DNA of 64,000 nucleotides from Megalopta genalis (taxonomy: Eukaryota; Arthropoda; Insecta; Hymenoptera; Halictidae), in assembly GCF_051020955.1 (NCBI RefSeq), contig NC_135021.1, positions 15,667,962 to 15,731,961 on the forward strand, written 5' to 3'. Positions 13,329-26,800 of the stretch are shown piece after piece. Within the stretch, counting starts at the first letter, position 1. Each line of letters begins with the position of its first letter. The notes under the pieces were generated by a model. The model saw only the letters and a list, made by a program, of their open reading frames with translations. It was not told the DNA's origin and made no database searches. Made by a program: the position numbers and the translations under genes.

Positions 13329-15749
13329 TCATTAGTACTGTACTAAAAAGTTAAGATGACAGAACAATCTTCGTGACGAAATAATAAATTCAGCGTACAA
13401 CGTGAACGTTACAACGAACTCACGCCTCGAATTTTTCGCGAAAAAATGTCAAATAATCCTCCTATTTATTTGAGCATGCTTGGAATGTTTTGCAGGAACA
13501 TTTCCCGATATTACCAAGCAGGCAGTTAATTAGCATTTTTCCCGGGGCAACGGCAGCCGACAGGCGTCGTAGAATAATTGGCAGAGCCTGGTTTCCGCGA
13601 TATTTCGTTCGGAATCGCTCGGCGCACAGTGGTGGCTGGGAATTCGCTTTCTGTGGCTTGAATTATTTTAACGTTGTTTCGAGGTTTAACATTATAATAT
13701 GGAAGCTCGAGAATTCGCGTCGAAATCAGCTAGAATATTATCACGTCGAAAGTATACATTCGTATTCTGTAATTCTGACAGGATACCAGCATTCGAACAA
13801 ATTTAACAAAATCCAACAGATTTTCGCGAACAAAAAATTTGTCTAAATACGGAGGTTCGAAAATTGTATTTTTGCCACAGAGGATCCCAGTTACCCGTCC
13901 ACGGTGCGGCGTTAAGAAAATTAGGCTGCGATCGTCGCGCGATCGGAGACGAGTTTCGAGCCTCGCTAAACGGGCGAAATATTTTAAATTGATTCGTCGA
14001 AATGATTTCGGTCGGCCGGTTGAGTGCACGCCGCTAATTTAGACTGCAGGCGGTCTGTTTTGACTGCGGCGGACCGGGGAACAAAAGGGCCGCTGTTGTC
14101 GCCCGCGCCGCGCCGCGCCGCGTATATTGTGAACGTCGACCCAAATACTCCGATTTTCACCCTCGGCAACACCGGCCGGGGCTCTGTTCCGTTCGTGTTT
14201 CGTTATTCGCGAATACTTGGCTCCGTTCTCTGTGCCGCGTCTTTGCCAAGCCGCGGCTCCTCCACAAGAGATCGATTATTATTCGATTCGGACGGAAGCG
14301 CTACACGATTTACAGAAATTCCTCAGGTTCTCCTTCGCGCCGGTTCTTCGGGTTTCCTTGGAAATATTTACGATGTCGGAAATTGGGGGGAAGTAGCCCT
14401 AAGCGGTCACGTTAGCTCGAGACTGAGCTGGTTTGTACAGGAAATATCGTGAAAATGTTTGTGCACGCACGCGTTTGCGTACGTTCGTGTAAGTCGACCA
14501 TGTCGCAGAGAACGACTGTGTAATTGTACGGAACGCGTTAAATTCCGCATTTTCTCGCGTCGATTTATCGATTCGTTGAATATTGGATCGCTGCGAGAGC
14601 TTTAATGGTTTTGACATCGTAGAAAACGTTTGGAAGTCTGCGGAGTGCAAAGGTTTTGATTGATTTGAAATAGTTGCCAATCAACGCAAGCGGCCGCGAG
14701 TTGCAACAACATCGAACCGCTTCGCACACGGTAAAACGTGTTATAATAAATTATTTTCCACTCGGAATCTAGCAAAACTTACGCACTCAGTCGCACTATG
14801 GACAATCCGCTAATGTTTTCCATGGAATGCCATAGAATTTCAATTGCAAGCACGCCATCCTCTCTGCGAGACGATATGAGACACTTCTCGATGAAGATAC
14901 GTTTGAATTGCTATCGTAGAATTCTTCGAAATATGTACATTACCTGCTGATGCAGCTAATATTTTTGTTCCAAACGAACTCTTTCGCCGAAACAGCGATT
15001 GCTACAACATGGACGATCACGCGTTCGTTCTGTATCGAAAACATGAAAGAAAAGTGAAAAAATATTCGCACACTGGTACTTCGTAGCACGTATTCCGATG
15101 CGATTTCCGAACGGTTAAAAATTAACTTTTTTAAGTTCACCCGAAGAACTGTCGCAGCGGAACTATTAAAAGGGCGCTTCCGCTGGACAAATAGCTTTTT
15201 AATTAAAAGCTTCCTTCCGAAACCGATCGATTCCGCGAGACGCTGGCATCTGGCAAGAGCGACAGAGACTCGGACCAACGTCGTTAAAGGAGCGATCCGT
15301 GTAATTGCAATGACTTCTCCAATCACTTCTCGCTATTTTCTGAGTCTATGTAACTTGTACGAGTAACTTCTGATTAGAAGGATGTATCAAGCGATTACTT
15401 TATAAGTAATAAAAAGATTTCTGATTCTCGAGCGGACGGTGTTTATTGTCGAAAGCGCGAACCCATCCACTTTCTCACCCTCCCAAGTCTCTTATCCTTG
15501 AGAAATACGAAAAAAGTGTTTTGCGCGCATGAATATCTACTTTATATCGACATAGAATGATCGAACTTTATTTCTGTTGTGCTGCTTCCGATCTCTTGAC
15601 ATTTTCCGTTGTAAATGTTCGAGAAATTATTAATTACTACTACGTCCTCGATAACAACAGATTAATACCTACTTTCACTGTCTATTTAATTTCATTTTTG
15701 ATTATATACAACTCCTAAAAATTATTTCTTGCAATTAATTGCGCCAGGA

Positions 15750-16473
15750 TGTCACTCGAGGAAACAAAATGGCGCTATATATTTTCTAAAATATTGGAAT
15801 CCAGATCTGCTTCAGAATTCAAAAAATATGGGTCCACGCTATTATTTTTGAAATAATTGTGTTTCGAGCAATAATCGCGTACTTGCCCTTCTCGCCACTG
15901 ATCCTTGTTTGTCCACGACCTACAGATGACTCACAATAATTCACGGTTAGCAGGAAGAAGAAAAGCCCTGAGCGATCACAATGGGAAAGCGGACCCCACT
16001 CGAAAAAACAAGATGGCGCTATATATTTTCTAAAATATTGGAATCCAGATCTGCTTCAGAATTCAAAAAATATGGGTCCACGCTATTATTATTGAAATAA
16101 TTGTGTTTCGAGCAATAATCGCGTACTAGCCCTTCTCGCCACTGATCCTTGTTTTTCCACGACCCACAGATGACTCAATAATTCACGGTTAGCAGGAAGA
16201 AGAAAAGCCCTGAGCGATCACAATGGGAAAGCGGACCCCACTCGAAAAAACAAGATGGCGCTATATATTTTCTAAAATATTGGAATCCAGATCTGCTTCA
16301 GAATTCAAAAAATATCGGTCCACGCTATTATTTTTGAAATAATTGTGTTTCGAGCAATAATCGCGTACTTGCCCTTCTCGCCACTGATCCTTGTTTGTCC
16401 ACGACCCACAGCTGACTCACAATAATTCACGGTTAGCAGGAAGAAGAAGAGCCCTGAGCGATCACAGTGGGAA
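15750..16473. repeat. Tandem repeat, three copies of about 243 bp
   Basis: The motif ATGGCGCTATATATTTTC occurs near 15769, 16013 and 16255, giving periods of about 244 and 242 bp. Copies are nearly identical over their whole length, with small differences such as TTGCCC/TAGCCC and a 3-bp indel in the ACTCACAATAATTC part. Diversity is low, so the array is recent or homogenised. Confidence 0.92.
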
Positions 16474-17604
16474 CGATCCAAAGGCTCTCGTGCACATCGC
16501 GGCCACGCGTAATCGCGTCAAGCAAAAATATCAAGAGCGACGACGCTCGTTCGCCGAGACGAAGCGATACGAAAAAAGGGATCCGCGAATCTCCCAGAGA
16601 ACCGTTATCCTTCGCGTTCTCTTCTTATTTTCTCTCGCTGTTTTGTGGGACATGTCGGGGGTAACAAGCGCGGGCCGTCGAAACAATGCGAATTTCCGGC
16701 CACGCGAGACCAGCGACCGGGACCATAACGAAGATCGATTCGCTCGTGTTTGCTCGCTCGAGATTCCGTGAGTCGAGTGGACGTTTCATTAACAATTCAA
16801 CGATGTTCGATGTTCCTCCTGGGCGCCGTTCCTCTGCTCCCGGTTAAATTCATTTTAGAAATCCGCTCTATTCCTATCCTCCGAGCGGAATTTTATCGCG
16901 GTCCTTCACTATCATGATATCTCACCAGCTTCCAGCCTTGTAAAGAATGCCGCACTGCTCTCCGGCGAAGTTTTGCCAATGTAATTCGTTGGTAGAACAT
17001 TAACGATTTATTAAGAAATTGTGCGATAGGATCTGACATTGAATCAATTAATTTCGTTGTGGATTTCGTAATGAATAATTTAGGAGGAAATTGCGAGGAC
17101 CTTGTACAGTGATTCTGAAAAATAATTAATTATGTTTCACAGAGATTTGAATAGAAACGGTACGGTACAAGTGTGATTTATTGCCCGCATTTTTCGTACA
17201 ATATGCACTAACCACAACGACCAAGCGACAACGATAATTGCTGCAGAATATTCCAAATTAGCACACGGTAGTTCAAATGAAATTAATACTAATACGTACT
17301 AGATTGTATAAAAAAATTCTACTGTAGTAAGTGACTCGATTAAATCGTTAAAACTAATTGAACTTGTTACTAAGATGTTACTCGTTGGTGTGTATTGTTA
17401 CAATTTCTGGTCAAAGTGAAAATTAACGCTACACTGATCCTGTCTCTTGTGTGCCTAACAAAATTTTCTGTACACTGGTTTTTACTAGCAAATTTAATTT
17501 AATATCAAATTTCTTTAACTGCTTTCAATCGTCTGTTTTTTTGCAGCCCTAATCTTTGCGTTTAAAGATGTTTCATCAAAGTTTCACAGAATATCTTGTA
17601 AGTA
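16474..17604. other. Non-coding DNA downstream of the dynein gene
   Basis: AT-rich, no recognised gene. The 3' UTR and polyadenylation site of the dynein gene (- strand) should fall here or just to the right. TTTATT, the reverse of AATAAA, occurs near 17009 and 17176, but I cannot choose between them. Confidence 0.4.
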
Positions 17605-17815
17605 CAGTAAACTCTCCCTAATTGACGCTCAGATTGTCCACGAAAATGGACAATTTGGGAAGAGGAGGCACGATTACTCGATGCTTGCACCTGGTTTTTA
17701 TAATTGTTGGCCATCGGCAACTATAAAAATGAGCAACGAGGCTCGAATAATCGCATCTCCTCCACATTGTCCATTTTTGTGTACAATCCGAGCGTCAATT
17801 AGGGAGACATTATTA
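17605..17815. mobile_element. Family B MITE copy, likely in the dynein 3' UTR
   Basis: Begins TACAGTAAACTCTCCCTAA and ends with the inverted counterpart AGGGAGACATTATTATA. The halves are palindromic around a short central loop near 17700. It lies 39 bp beyond the dynein stop codon, so the mature transcript may carry a long hairpin. Confidence 0.85.
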
Positions 17816-17853
17816 TACTTCGTAGTTTAGTAGAACAAATCACCATTACAGAA

Positions 17854-20800
17854 TTATGTCAGCTTCAAATGGAAAGCAACACCCCGACGCAACCAAATGT
17901 CCTGATCCTCTTTCGGACACCTAATCGGTAGCGAGCAGATCAGCATATCCCTTTGCGAGGTCGCGTACACCGGGATATTAAGAATATCCTCTTCGGAATT
18001 CCGCAAATAATCACCCATCACGTTAGTACCCACTTTATCATCGGCATAATTCTCCGGAAGAAATGCGATCTGACAACTGGGTGCCGCTGCGACCGACGCC
18101 GCGTTCGCATCTAGGTCCTTCAAGACGCCATCTTGTATCACCGCACCTGCGTTCACAAAATCAAAACAACATTCCATCTGTTATAATAATCGCTTGTGAA
18201 TAGCTTACCGATGTCTATGCACACGAAATTTCATATACAGTAATGTCTCTCTAATTGACAATGGACAATTAGGGGAAAGGAGATACGATTATTCGAGGCT
18301 TGCGGTTCGTTTTTATAGTTACGAATTGTCAACGACTATAAAAACGAGCTGCAAGGCTCGAATAATCGTATCTCCTCTTCCCAAATTGTCCATTTTTGTG
18401 TACAATGTGAGCATCAGTTAAGGAAACATTACTGTACATATAATGTCTCTTTAATTGACGCTCAAATTGTCCACAGAAATGAACTATTTAGGAAGAGGAG
18501 ATACGATTATTCGATCCTTGCGGTTCATTTTTATAGTCACAAATTCTCAACAACTATAGAAACGAGCTGCTCGAATAATCGTATCTCCTCTTCCCAAATT
18601 GTCCATTTTTGTGCACAATCTGAGCGTCAGTTAGGGAGACATTACTGTACTAATTAAAAGACGCAGAAGCTAAAAATGGAAACTATCCGCAATCAGAGGA
18701 TTAGTACCCGATATAAGCAGGCCTTCGATGATCAACGATATCTTCCACTCCTCCCTCCTCTGTTTTTCAATCCAGTTGACACGAAGCCGAAGATTTTCCA
18801 GAGGCTGTCTAGTTTCCCTGGCGGTGTGCTGCTTCAGGACCGTGAGGAACGCCCGCGGCCTGGCCAATCGGGACATGTCAATTATGGACGAAGAGATCGA
18901 CAGCATCGTCTCTAGGGTTTGGTATCTGGACAGTAATCCTTTCACGAAAGGCAGGACGTCCTTCGGCCCGTATTTCCATTCGTCTAACCAGCATTTTGGT
19001 GTCTGCGAAATTCGAAAAAGTTCGATCGTTAATCACAGTCAGAGACATGAATGAGTTCATTCTCTCGTATGGACCGCCTGATTATGCGAAACCAATTTAT
19101 CTCCCGACGGGTTCATACCAATGGAGTTCTAATGTAAACGAAACTGTGCTTTCCGATAAGTCAGAAACGATACGCAGTGTACAATATCCCAATATCCCAA
19201 TTCGGGAAGAGGAGATACGATTATAAGAGCGTTGCAGCTCGTTTTTATAGTTCTTGACAATTCGTAGCTATGAAAACGAACAGCAACGCTCGAATAATCG
19301 TATCTCCTCTTCCCGAGTTGTCCATTTTTGTAGACAATCTGAGCGTCAATTAGAGAGACATTACTGTAGCGTCTTTCCTCCGTCGCTCACCTTCGAGTCC
19401 TCGAAACGCAGACTATCAGCGTCCGCTCGAATAACATTCAGTGTATTCTTGGTTAAATTCAGCTCGTCGACGAAGAACCGTTCCAATGGGTTCTTGATCC
19501 CGCCGCTTCCCATCGGCGGCAAGGCGAAGATCGAGCTGTGACGCTCGATCAGATCCTTCAAGTCCCTCTGAATTCTCGATTCGGTTTTTCTGCTGTCGTT
19601 CCTTTCGTCGCCGACCGACACTTTCAGCAGGACACCTGTACAGTTACGTCACCGTCACCGAAATTAAGTCTTGTGATTCCATACGGTAATTACACTCTTA
19701 ACAGAACTGTTAGAATTGTCAGAATTGTTAACAAATTATTTTGAAACGTGAGATAACAATTTAAGACACCATTCGAGTGCAAAGGATTGATCGATGCGGT
19801 TCGACGTTTTGGGAAGAAAACATTGGATTGCTGCAAACTGATTGCAATTCTGAAACGTCGTAAATTAAATAATACGTTTTAAGCTTCAAATCCATTTGCA
19901 CAACACTAATAAAATAGTGTTAGTTTCATAACTAACGGAATAGTAGAATCACGCTGTGGTAGCCGTGACATATAACTGTAATACACTCCGTGTATTAATA
20001 ATAATAAAATAAAGGTCTACAATGGAGAATTGGAAAATTTGACAAACAAAAGAAAACATAGGGTAGAGGAGCCGATTATTGTGGGGTGACCAATTGCTGT
20101 GCCTCTGGTTTGCATCAACGTTTGCATTGGCGTTCTTTATCAAAGAAAACATATTAGATTTTTGTATGCAGCAATAAAAATAAATAAAAATTCTAATATG
20201 TCTTATACGATCAATTTTATTTATTATTATTTATTATGACTGAAAACAGACCAGAGACACAGCAATTGGTCACGCCACAGTAACCGACTAAACGAACAAC
20301 AGTTTACAATAAATATATAATTCTGTTATTCATGACAATAAATTCGTAAGATCCGCAGACTACCAATGTTGCTTCGAGCAACAAATAACCAAAGTCACAA
20401 CAAGTAACCAAAGATACAACAAAAGGAAACAAACTCAATCCAAAGAACTACAGCAAGAAAAAGTAGTAAAATGCAAGAAAAAAACTGCCCACAGAGAAGT
20501 CAAAAGAGAGAAGACCAGTCCTTAAATGTCATCACCCAAGGGAAAGCCCGAGGAACTAACTACGTCATCAGCTAATTACCGGACTAATCAAATAAGCAGA
20601 TAGAACAAACCTTTCAGATGGGACAGAGCAGCTTCGGCAGCGCCCCTCTCCCAGGCTCTGTGCGCGTTTGCCGGAAGTCCGAAGAATTCTCTAGGCGAAT
20701 CGCTGTCAGGAACCTGTTCCAAGACATTGAGAGCATCCTCGAAGGAGCTCCCGGTGATCCTGAGGATTCCGGCTAGCTTCCTCCTGCCTTCGTAGACCTC

Positions 20801-23800
20801 GGCGGACCAGATATCGCGGACAATGGAGCACAGAGCCCTCATATCGTAGTCATCCTGCAGCCTGCCTCCGTAAATGGCGACGTCTAGCAGTCCTCTGCCA
20901 GTCTGCCAGGATCCGTCGTTGTCCTTGTTCCTTTTCGAGGGTATCTCCTTGACCACCAGCTCGTAGGCAGCCTCTATGTCCGCTTCGTTCCACTCGTACG
21001 GTCGGATCCAACCTTCGGGAACGAATTTCCGTCGTTCCTGAAGGGTCGCGTGCAGCCAGGACAATAGAACGCCTCCGGGAACGTTCAAGCGGTCCTGCTG
21101 TCTCTGCTGAAGTTGTTGAAGAGACCGCTTCACATTCCTTTTCACTCCTTCCGGCGCTTCGTAAGCCAGCTTCAGACAGAGGCCTGCTAGGCTTGGGTAG
21201 AAGCCTAAACACTCTTCTGTGGTCAGCCAGATCCTGGTGGATGGGTTCTTGTTGGTGGTGCACATGGGGGACCGTAGCAGGCTCTCCAAACGGGGCAGCC
21301 AGTTCAGAGCTAGGTGCAGGTTGCTCAGCAGCAGCCAGTTGCCGTTTCTGTTTGGAGCATGTTCGATTGTTCCATCAGGTTTTATAAATGCGGATCATAC
21401 CGAGTCTATTGTATTCTCAGCTCCGATTGCAACCTGGTAAGCTTAGTGACAACATGACATTTTATTGTCTGCGCAGGGAGACTTATTCAGCATGTCTACG
21501 CTGAGCCAAGGTCAACATCGTACACCATAAATAGCAACATGCTACGAATGATGAAGAAAGTTTATAGGATGGACAAGAAGATATGACGCATATATATATT
21601 TGGCTGTCCCGAAATTATGGTACTTCCGGGAGAAGAGGTGTTCCTGAGGTGATTTGAAGTAACTTTTTCCTTAGCGAAATTGCAATCAGTGGCTTCGTTT
21701 ACGAGTTATTAACAAAAAACAATGACCAATGAAGGACGAGCTCGCCTGGCGCTAGGCGACCGAGTGGAACTGAGCTTCGCGCGCTCGTTGGCTGAGCCGC
21801 CTCGCGCCTGCCAATCTCGCCTCTCATTGGTCAGTGTTTTTCGTTAATAATTCGTTAACGAGATGCCTCGGAGAAAATTTTTGTAAAGGAAAAAGTTGCT
21901 TCAAATCATCTCAGGAATCCCTCATTCCTCGGAAATACCATAATTTTGGGACACCCTGTACATATATTTAAACACGATCACATTAACTTTATGAGCTGTT
22001 TAGCTTGAAACAGACCAGCTCAATACTTTTTCCATCAACGGGAATAATTTGCAATGCAATGGAGAGATAGGTGGCAGAATAGTTTTCTATAAATATCATT
22101 ATTGAAAAATTTTCTTCGAGGTCACTCATGTGTCTTAGTCGTGTAGCCAACATCGTCATGTTCATCCATGTACGAAGATGTGACCTTGGAGAGACTCTGA
22201 AGTCTACTATTTTTTCATTACTGTGGAACTTTCAAGTAGCCAGAGGATGTTCATACAACTGAGGCATAGATAGAAAAATAGAACGGAGGAAATGTTTCTA
22301 AATTATTGATTCAGTTAACGTTCTAATTACCGACAAGCACTTTCCAACGCGAGCTCGGCCTGTGCGACTTGACCCTGGCCTAAAGACACCTCGGTGAATC
22401 CTGTCGCGGATGCAACCTGATTGTTCGCTAGACCTTGCAGCTCTGAGCCAGGATCTGCTCCCGGAGATAGTAGCAGCAACACGGGATACGAAGCTTGTTC
22501 TTCGGCTACGTTCCTCAGGGACCATGGCGGTGGAGCTAGTTCTTTCACACCTGACAGGTAATTAGAAATAAGAGGATTTAATACGTATCTGATAGTTCTT
22601 CTTGTTTGGATAACGATGAAGAGAAAGATAAGAATCTTTAAAAGACTTATACGAGTGCTTCTATACTAAATGTTCATTTCAAATCTATGTATATGATATC
22701 TAGATACATAATCCCTGTAATTAATACCTGAATATATACAGGGAGTCAAAAAATTATTATACAAGCAAGAAATGAGGGGTTCCTGAGGTAACTTTTTCCT
22801 TAGCGAAAATGCAATCCACGGCTTCGTTCACGAGTTATTCACGGAAAACAGTGACTAATGAGAGGCGAGATCAGCTGGCGCGAAGCGGCCGAGCCAACGA
22901 GCAGTCGACGCCCAGTTCGTCTCAATGGCTCAGCCTCGCGTCAAGCGAGCTCGCCTCTCATTGGTCAGTATTTTTCTTAAATAACTCGTAAACGAAGCCG
23001 CGGATTACATTTTCGCTAAGGAAAAAGTTACTTCAAATGACCTCAGGAACCTCTCATTTCCCGCTTGCACAACGATCTTGGGACACCCTGTATATTTACA
23101 CCCTTTAATTTTTCAGAAATTGTTCGTTTGTTTTACTTCAACTAGACTACGGATCTTATGCATCTGATAAAAATGATTATGTCAAATACGAAACAATAAA
23201 AACGTTTAAAGAATTTAAAAATATCATTGCATTATTTGCAGCTCGGTAAAATGAATCAGAAACGAAATAAATGTCCATGTAGCTTCCGTATCTTTCAATT
23301 ACCGCGGACAATTTTTATTTTGCGTATAAATCCGCAGTCTAGTACCCCATCGAAAATATAATATTCCTTTCAATTTTAAGAAGCCCCCGGTCCAGAAATT
23401 ATCTGGCAACATTCGTGCTTCTTCTAGCGACTTCGTCGCTCGGGACTTAACGGATGAAGAAAAGTTACCCAAAACTTCAGCAGCCAGTTTCGTCAGTGCG
23501 GTGTACAGATAATCAGGTCGCAATGTCTTGATCAGCAGGATCTTCCGGAACGTGGTCAACTCGGTCTCCGCGTAAATGTTGCTGGCATCGTTCAGATAGG
23601 CGGGCTTCATCTTCGCGGCGACCTGAATAAAGCGTATTAAAATGTTTCGGTGAATGCGTTTATTGCAACTAACGGAGCACCGAGCTGGTGCTTATTGAAT
23701 GGACAGGTTTCTCGTTTTACATGAGGCAATGCTGACACCAAAGCGCGAACGGAGAGCCGTCGCTCCTCGGGCACCCATTCAGGCACTCTGTAATCAGAAT

Positions 23801-26800
23801 CCCCGTCGTCGTTCGATAGCACTTCGCCCAGCAGGAAGTTCCTCTCGACGTCTGGCACCGAATGCAACGAGAGCGCGAGCTGCAATGCCAGAGGCAGCCG
23901 GTGCTTCCTGTAGACCGCTTTCGCGCAGTGGTACAGGGTTAAACTTATTAATCTGTAACGCAGAGAAAACAGGGCCTTTGGCAAATTACTACGATTACCC
24001 GAGTTCGCCTGATCTTTGAGCTTTCATCCCGGCGGCGTGCAAACGAGGTCCTGTTTATTTTCCACTGGATTTGCACCGCAAACGTCGCCCTTCTGCAAGA
24101 TCAGATCTACCATTTTGAAAATCAGATTTAACCCTTTGAAAATCAGATTTAATCCTTCGCAAATCGCCCCGTTTGCAGATTAAATTCGTCGTCCTGCAGT
24201 TAGGATTCTATCGGATCGGATCTTTCCTAAACTTTCGCAACAGAAGCGAAGTCTAGGGTAAATTCACAGCTCGGAGATATGAAGTTTCGCAGCTTGAAAC
24301 AATTGTTCGAAGCGAGAGTGAAATGAATAGGTGTTGGACCATGGAGTGCACGGCAAAGTAAAATTGAGGTGTTAGAGAAAGTGTGACTATTTCCGAAGGA
24401 AAATCTACTCGCCGTTTCTCAATCAGTTTATCCTGCTCTTTCTTATCCTCAGACACTATCGAATTCCTATAATCCTCGGCTTCCAGGTAAATGTCCGTGA
24501 AAGCTTCCGCAGAAAAAACGTAAAGCGGACTCAAGGCTGTCAGAGCCCTCACTGTCTTGTACAAACTGGCTGCGAACTTCGCCAGTTTCTCGTGCTCCTT
24601 TGCTCTCCTGAAAATAAAACGGGAACCTAATTTTTGTAATATCCCAAAAACTATTTTTTATCGTATACGAGGTGTATTCAAGACGAAGAACAGGTTTAAG
24701 TAAATTAATATTTAAACACGAAGTTCACACAAAGGTGTACAACATCATAGTGCATAAGAAATAATAATCATAATAATAACTAATATTTTATAATGTTATG
24801 TAGACGGAGAGAACGAATGAGTCTTGTTGAGGCTCAGAGATTTCAGAAATAAAAATAAATGAATGCTCAAGAATGGAGTTCATACGAAATTTGTCCTTGT
24901 TACTTAAAATATTAACGGATGTTTGCAGATGCCTTTTTCGATTGTAATCACATCTTAGCAGATAAAGGAAGTTTATCGTATGCCTAAATTTATTTGGATG
25001 CTTAAATATCGATGACAAGAGAACAGAATTTTATTCTGTCTTAACAAATCGGTATAAAATTCAAGCTTAAGAGATTATTATTACGGGATTAAGGAGTGTC
25101 ATCAAAATATATTGTGTGACTATCGCAAAATATATGAATATATAAAAATAAGATCACAGAAGAGATCACAGCCAAGAGAAATATATTTTTATATATACAA
25201 TATTGAGAGATAGTCGCGGAGCGTTAGCAAGCGTAATACCATAAATCCACGTAGGATAAGTATCAAGCGAAACGTCGCGACCCCAGGACGATCCTCTATC
25301 AGCAGGAATGAAAAATGGTGTGCCGGTCTAATAGATTTTCGCCCACCTGGAAACGTTCTCCAAGCTTCTGCGGCTTTCTTCGAGAGCGAACGCGATTTCT
25401 TTCGCTTTCGACTGAGTGGCCTCCAACGATGACAAGAGTCCACCCTGGGATCCTTCAGACTCCTGGAGGAGGTCTTGACCCCTCGCGGTCGCCAACTGCG
25501 CCAGCAGATCCAATCTCGCCGTGTCCCGTTCGCCGGACAATTTTTCTTCCCGTTCCAGTGCCTCTTTCCTTTTCGTTGCCAACTCCGGCGTTTCCTTTAA
25601 CAAAACCTGTCGACAAGGTAATTAATTTTACGCCGGCCGCGCCACCCTCTCCACGAATCACGAGCCTTTCAATCTCTACCCCTGGCGGCGATTTCTTTCG
25701 CGGAGAAGTTATTAACCATTTTATTTGACATCAAGAGTAACCGGAGTTTTTAACGAGCAAACTGGATTTCAAGAATTTTATCTCGAGTGCACACAATTTC
25801 ACCGAAAAATCCTCGGCGGCTGAGTGGCCTGGTAATTGGACTACCTTCTTCGACAAGATCTATCAAAAAGACGTCATCCGCGTTTATGTCTCCTTTTGAT
25901 ATCAGGAGACCGTAGATGTTAAGGTTTTATGAAATTGGTAGTCACCTACCAAAAACTCGAACTCGAAAATTTGACAGAAGATTGTATCCGTGCAGATTTT
26001 ATTAAACAAATTTTGAAGACGATTAAGAAACCTTGGTGGATAATTTATAAACACTTCTACTTTGAGAGTACAATTCCTGCTGTGGGCGCAGGCCTCTTTA
26101 ACGATGTAACGATGTTCCTTTCATATCTTTTGATCTGTTTGATCTATTCATTTGCTATTTCCACGCAAAATCTGTCTCACAGTGTTCAAATCGAATCTTC
26201 GAATAGATCAAACACAGATCAAAAGATATGAAAGAAACATCGTTACATCGTTAAAGAGGCCAAACAAGTAGAAGTGTTCATAAATTATTCACCAAGGTTT
26301 CTTAATCATCTTCAAAATTTGTTTAATAAAACCTGCATCGATGCAATCTCCTGTCAAATTTTCGAGTTCGAGTTTTTGGTAGATTTCTTTTTTATTCTCC
26401 GAGCGCAACGGGAGAAAAATGGCGAGTTTTGCAAATTTGCCCAAGAAGACCCGGCTTCGAGACACCAACAAGCCCTGGCCAACGCGTCGAATCCAGGTGC
26501 GCCGGTCGACTAGGCACGTGAAACGCCGCAATTTCCCGTGAAACGATTCTCACCCTCTCGACGAATCGCTCCGCCAGGCTCTTAGTGCTGGCCCCGAGGG
26601 CAATCTTGAACAAGACCGCGTCAACTTCCTTCGGAAAACCATCCAATCTGTCCCGTCTGGTGGCGAGGAAAAGTTTGAAGCCCTGCGGAGGCGGCAAAGT
26701 TCGTTCACCGAGCCTCAGGGGACGCCGACGCAGCAGCGGCAACAATATCGAGGGGAACTCGACGAGCTCCTCGACCAACAACGGTTTCCCGAATCGCACG

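Larger units (their letters stand above)
5951..15749. other. Gene-poor intergenic DNA between rdgA and the dynein gene
   Basis: About 9.8 kb without a recognised gene. It contains GA, GAT and TA microsatellites, CpG-rich patches (about 8880-9920 and 12430-12700, and 14030-14300 with a short GCGCC run near 14103), and one family C element. Several open frames occur in the CpG-rich patches on both strands at once, as expected from few chance stops. Confidence 0.6.
17854..24607 (-). other. DYNC2H1: AAA6 and C-terminal region, exons 38-45
   Basis: Exons 24409-24607, 23721-23975, 23469-23622, 22331-22550, 20611-21347, 19391-19635, 18708-19002 and 17854-18146. AAA6 has VLLLLSPGADPGSELQGLA and VSLGQGQVAQAELALE, then NGNWLLLSNLHLALNWLP. 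Exon 42 (245 codons) is the best conserved C-terminal block, with GRGLLDVAIYGGRLQDDYD and REFFGLPANAHRAW. Exon 40 joins exon 41 as VLG-VKELAPPPWSL, aligning without gaps to dynein-2. The protein ends RCPKEDQDIWLRRGVAFHLK plus two residues. Introns 40-44 each contain at least one inverted-repeat element. Confidence 0.94.

Noticed and set aside
20850..21440. Frames overlapping exon 42 in other frames (for example 21193-21387 on +)
   Set aside because: Shadows of the conserved dynein exon, whose own frame matches the family.
23299..23468. Extension of exon 40 to the end of its open frame
   Set aside because: The GTAACT donor at 23469 gives the right phase and a gap-free join to exon 41; the rest is intron and includes a family C MITE.
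24409..24420. A GC donor (CG|GCGAGT) for exon 38
   Set aside because: An acceptor at 23975 pairs in phase with the GT donor at 24409, and the added residues (ALFSLRYR) align with the family, so no GC donor is needed.
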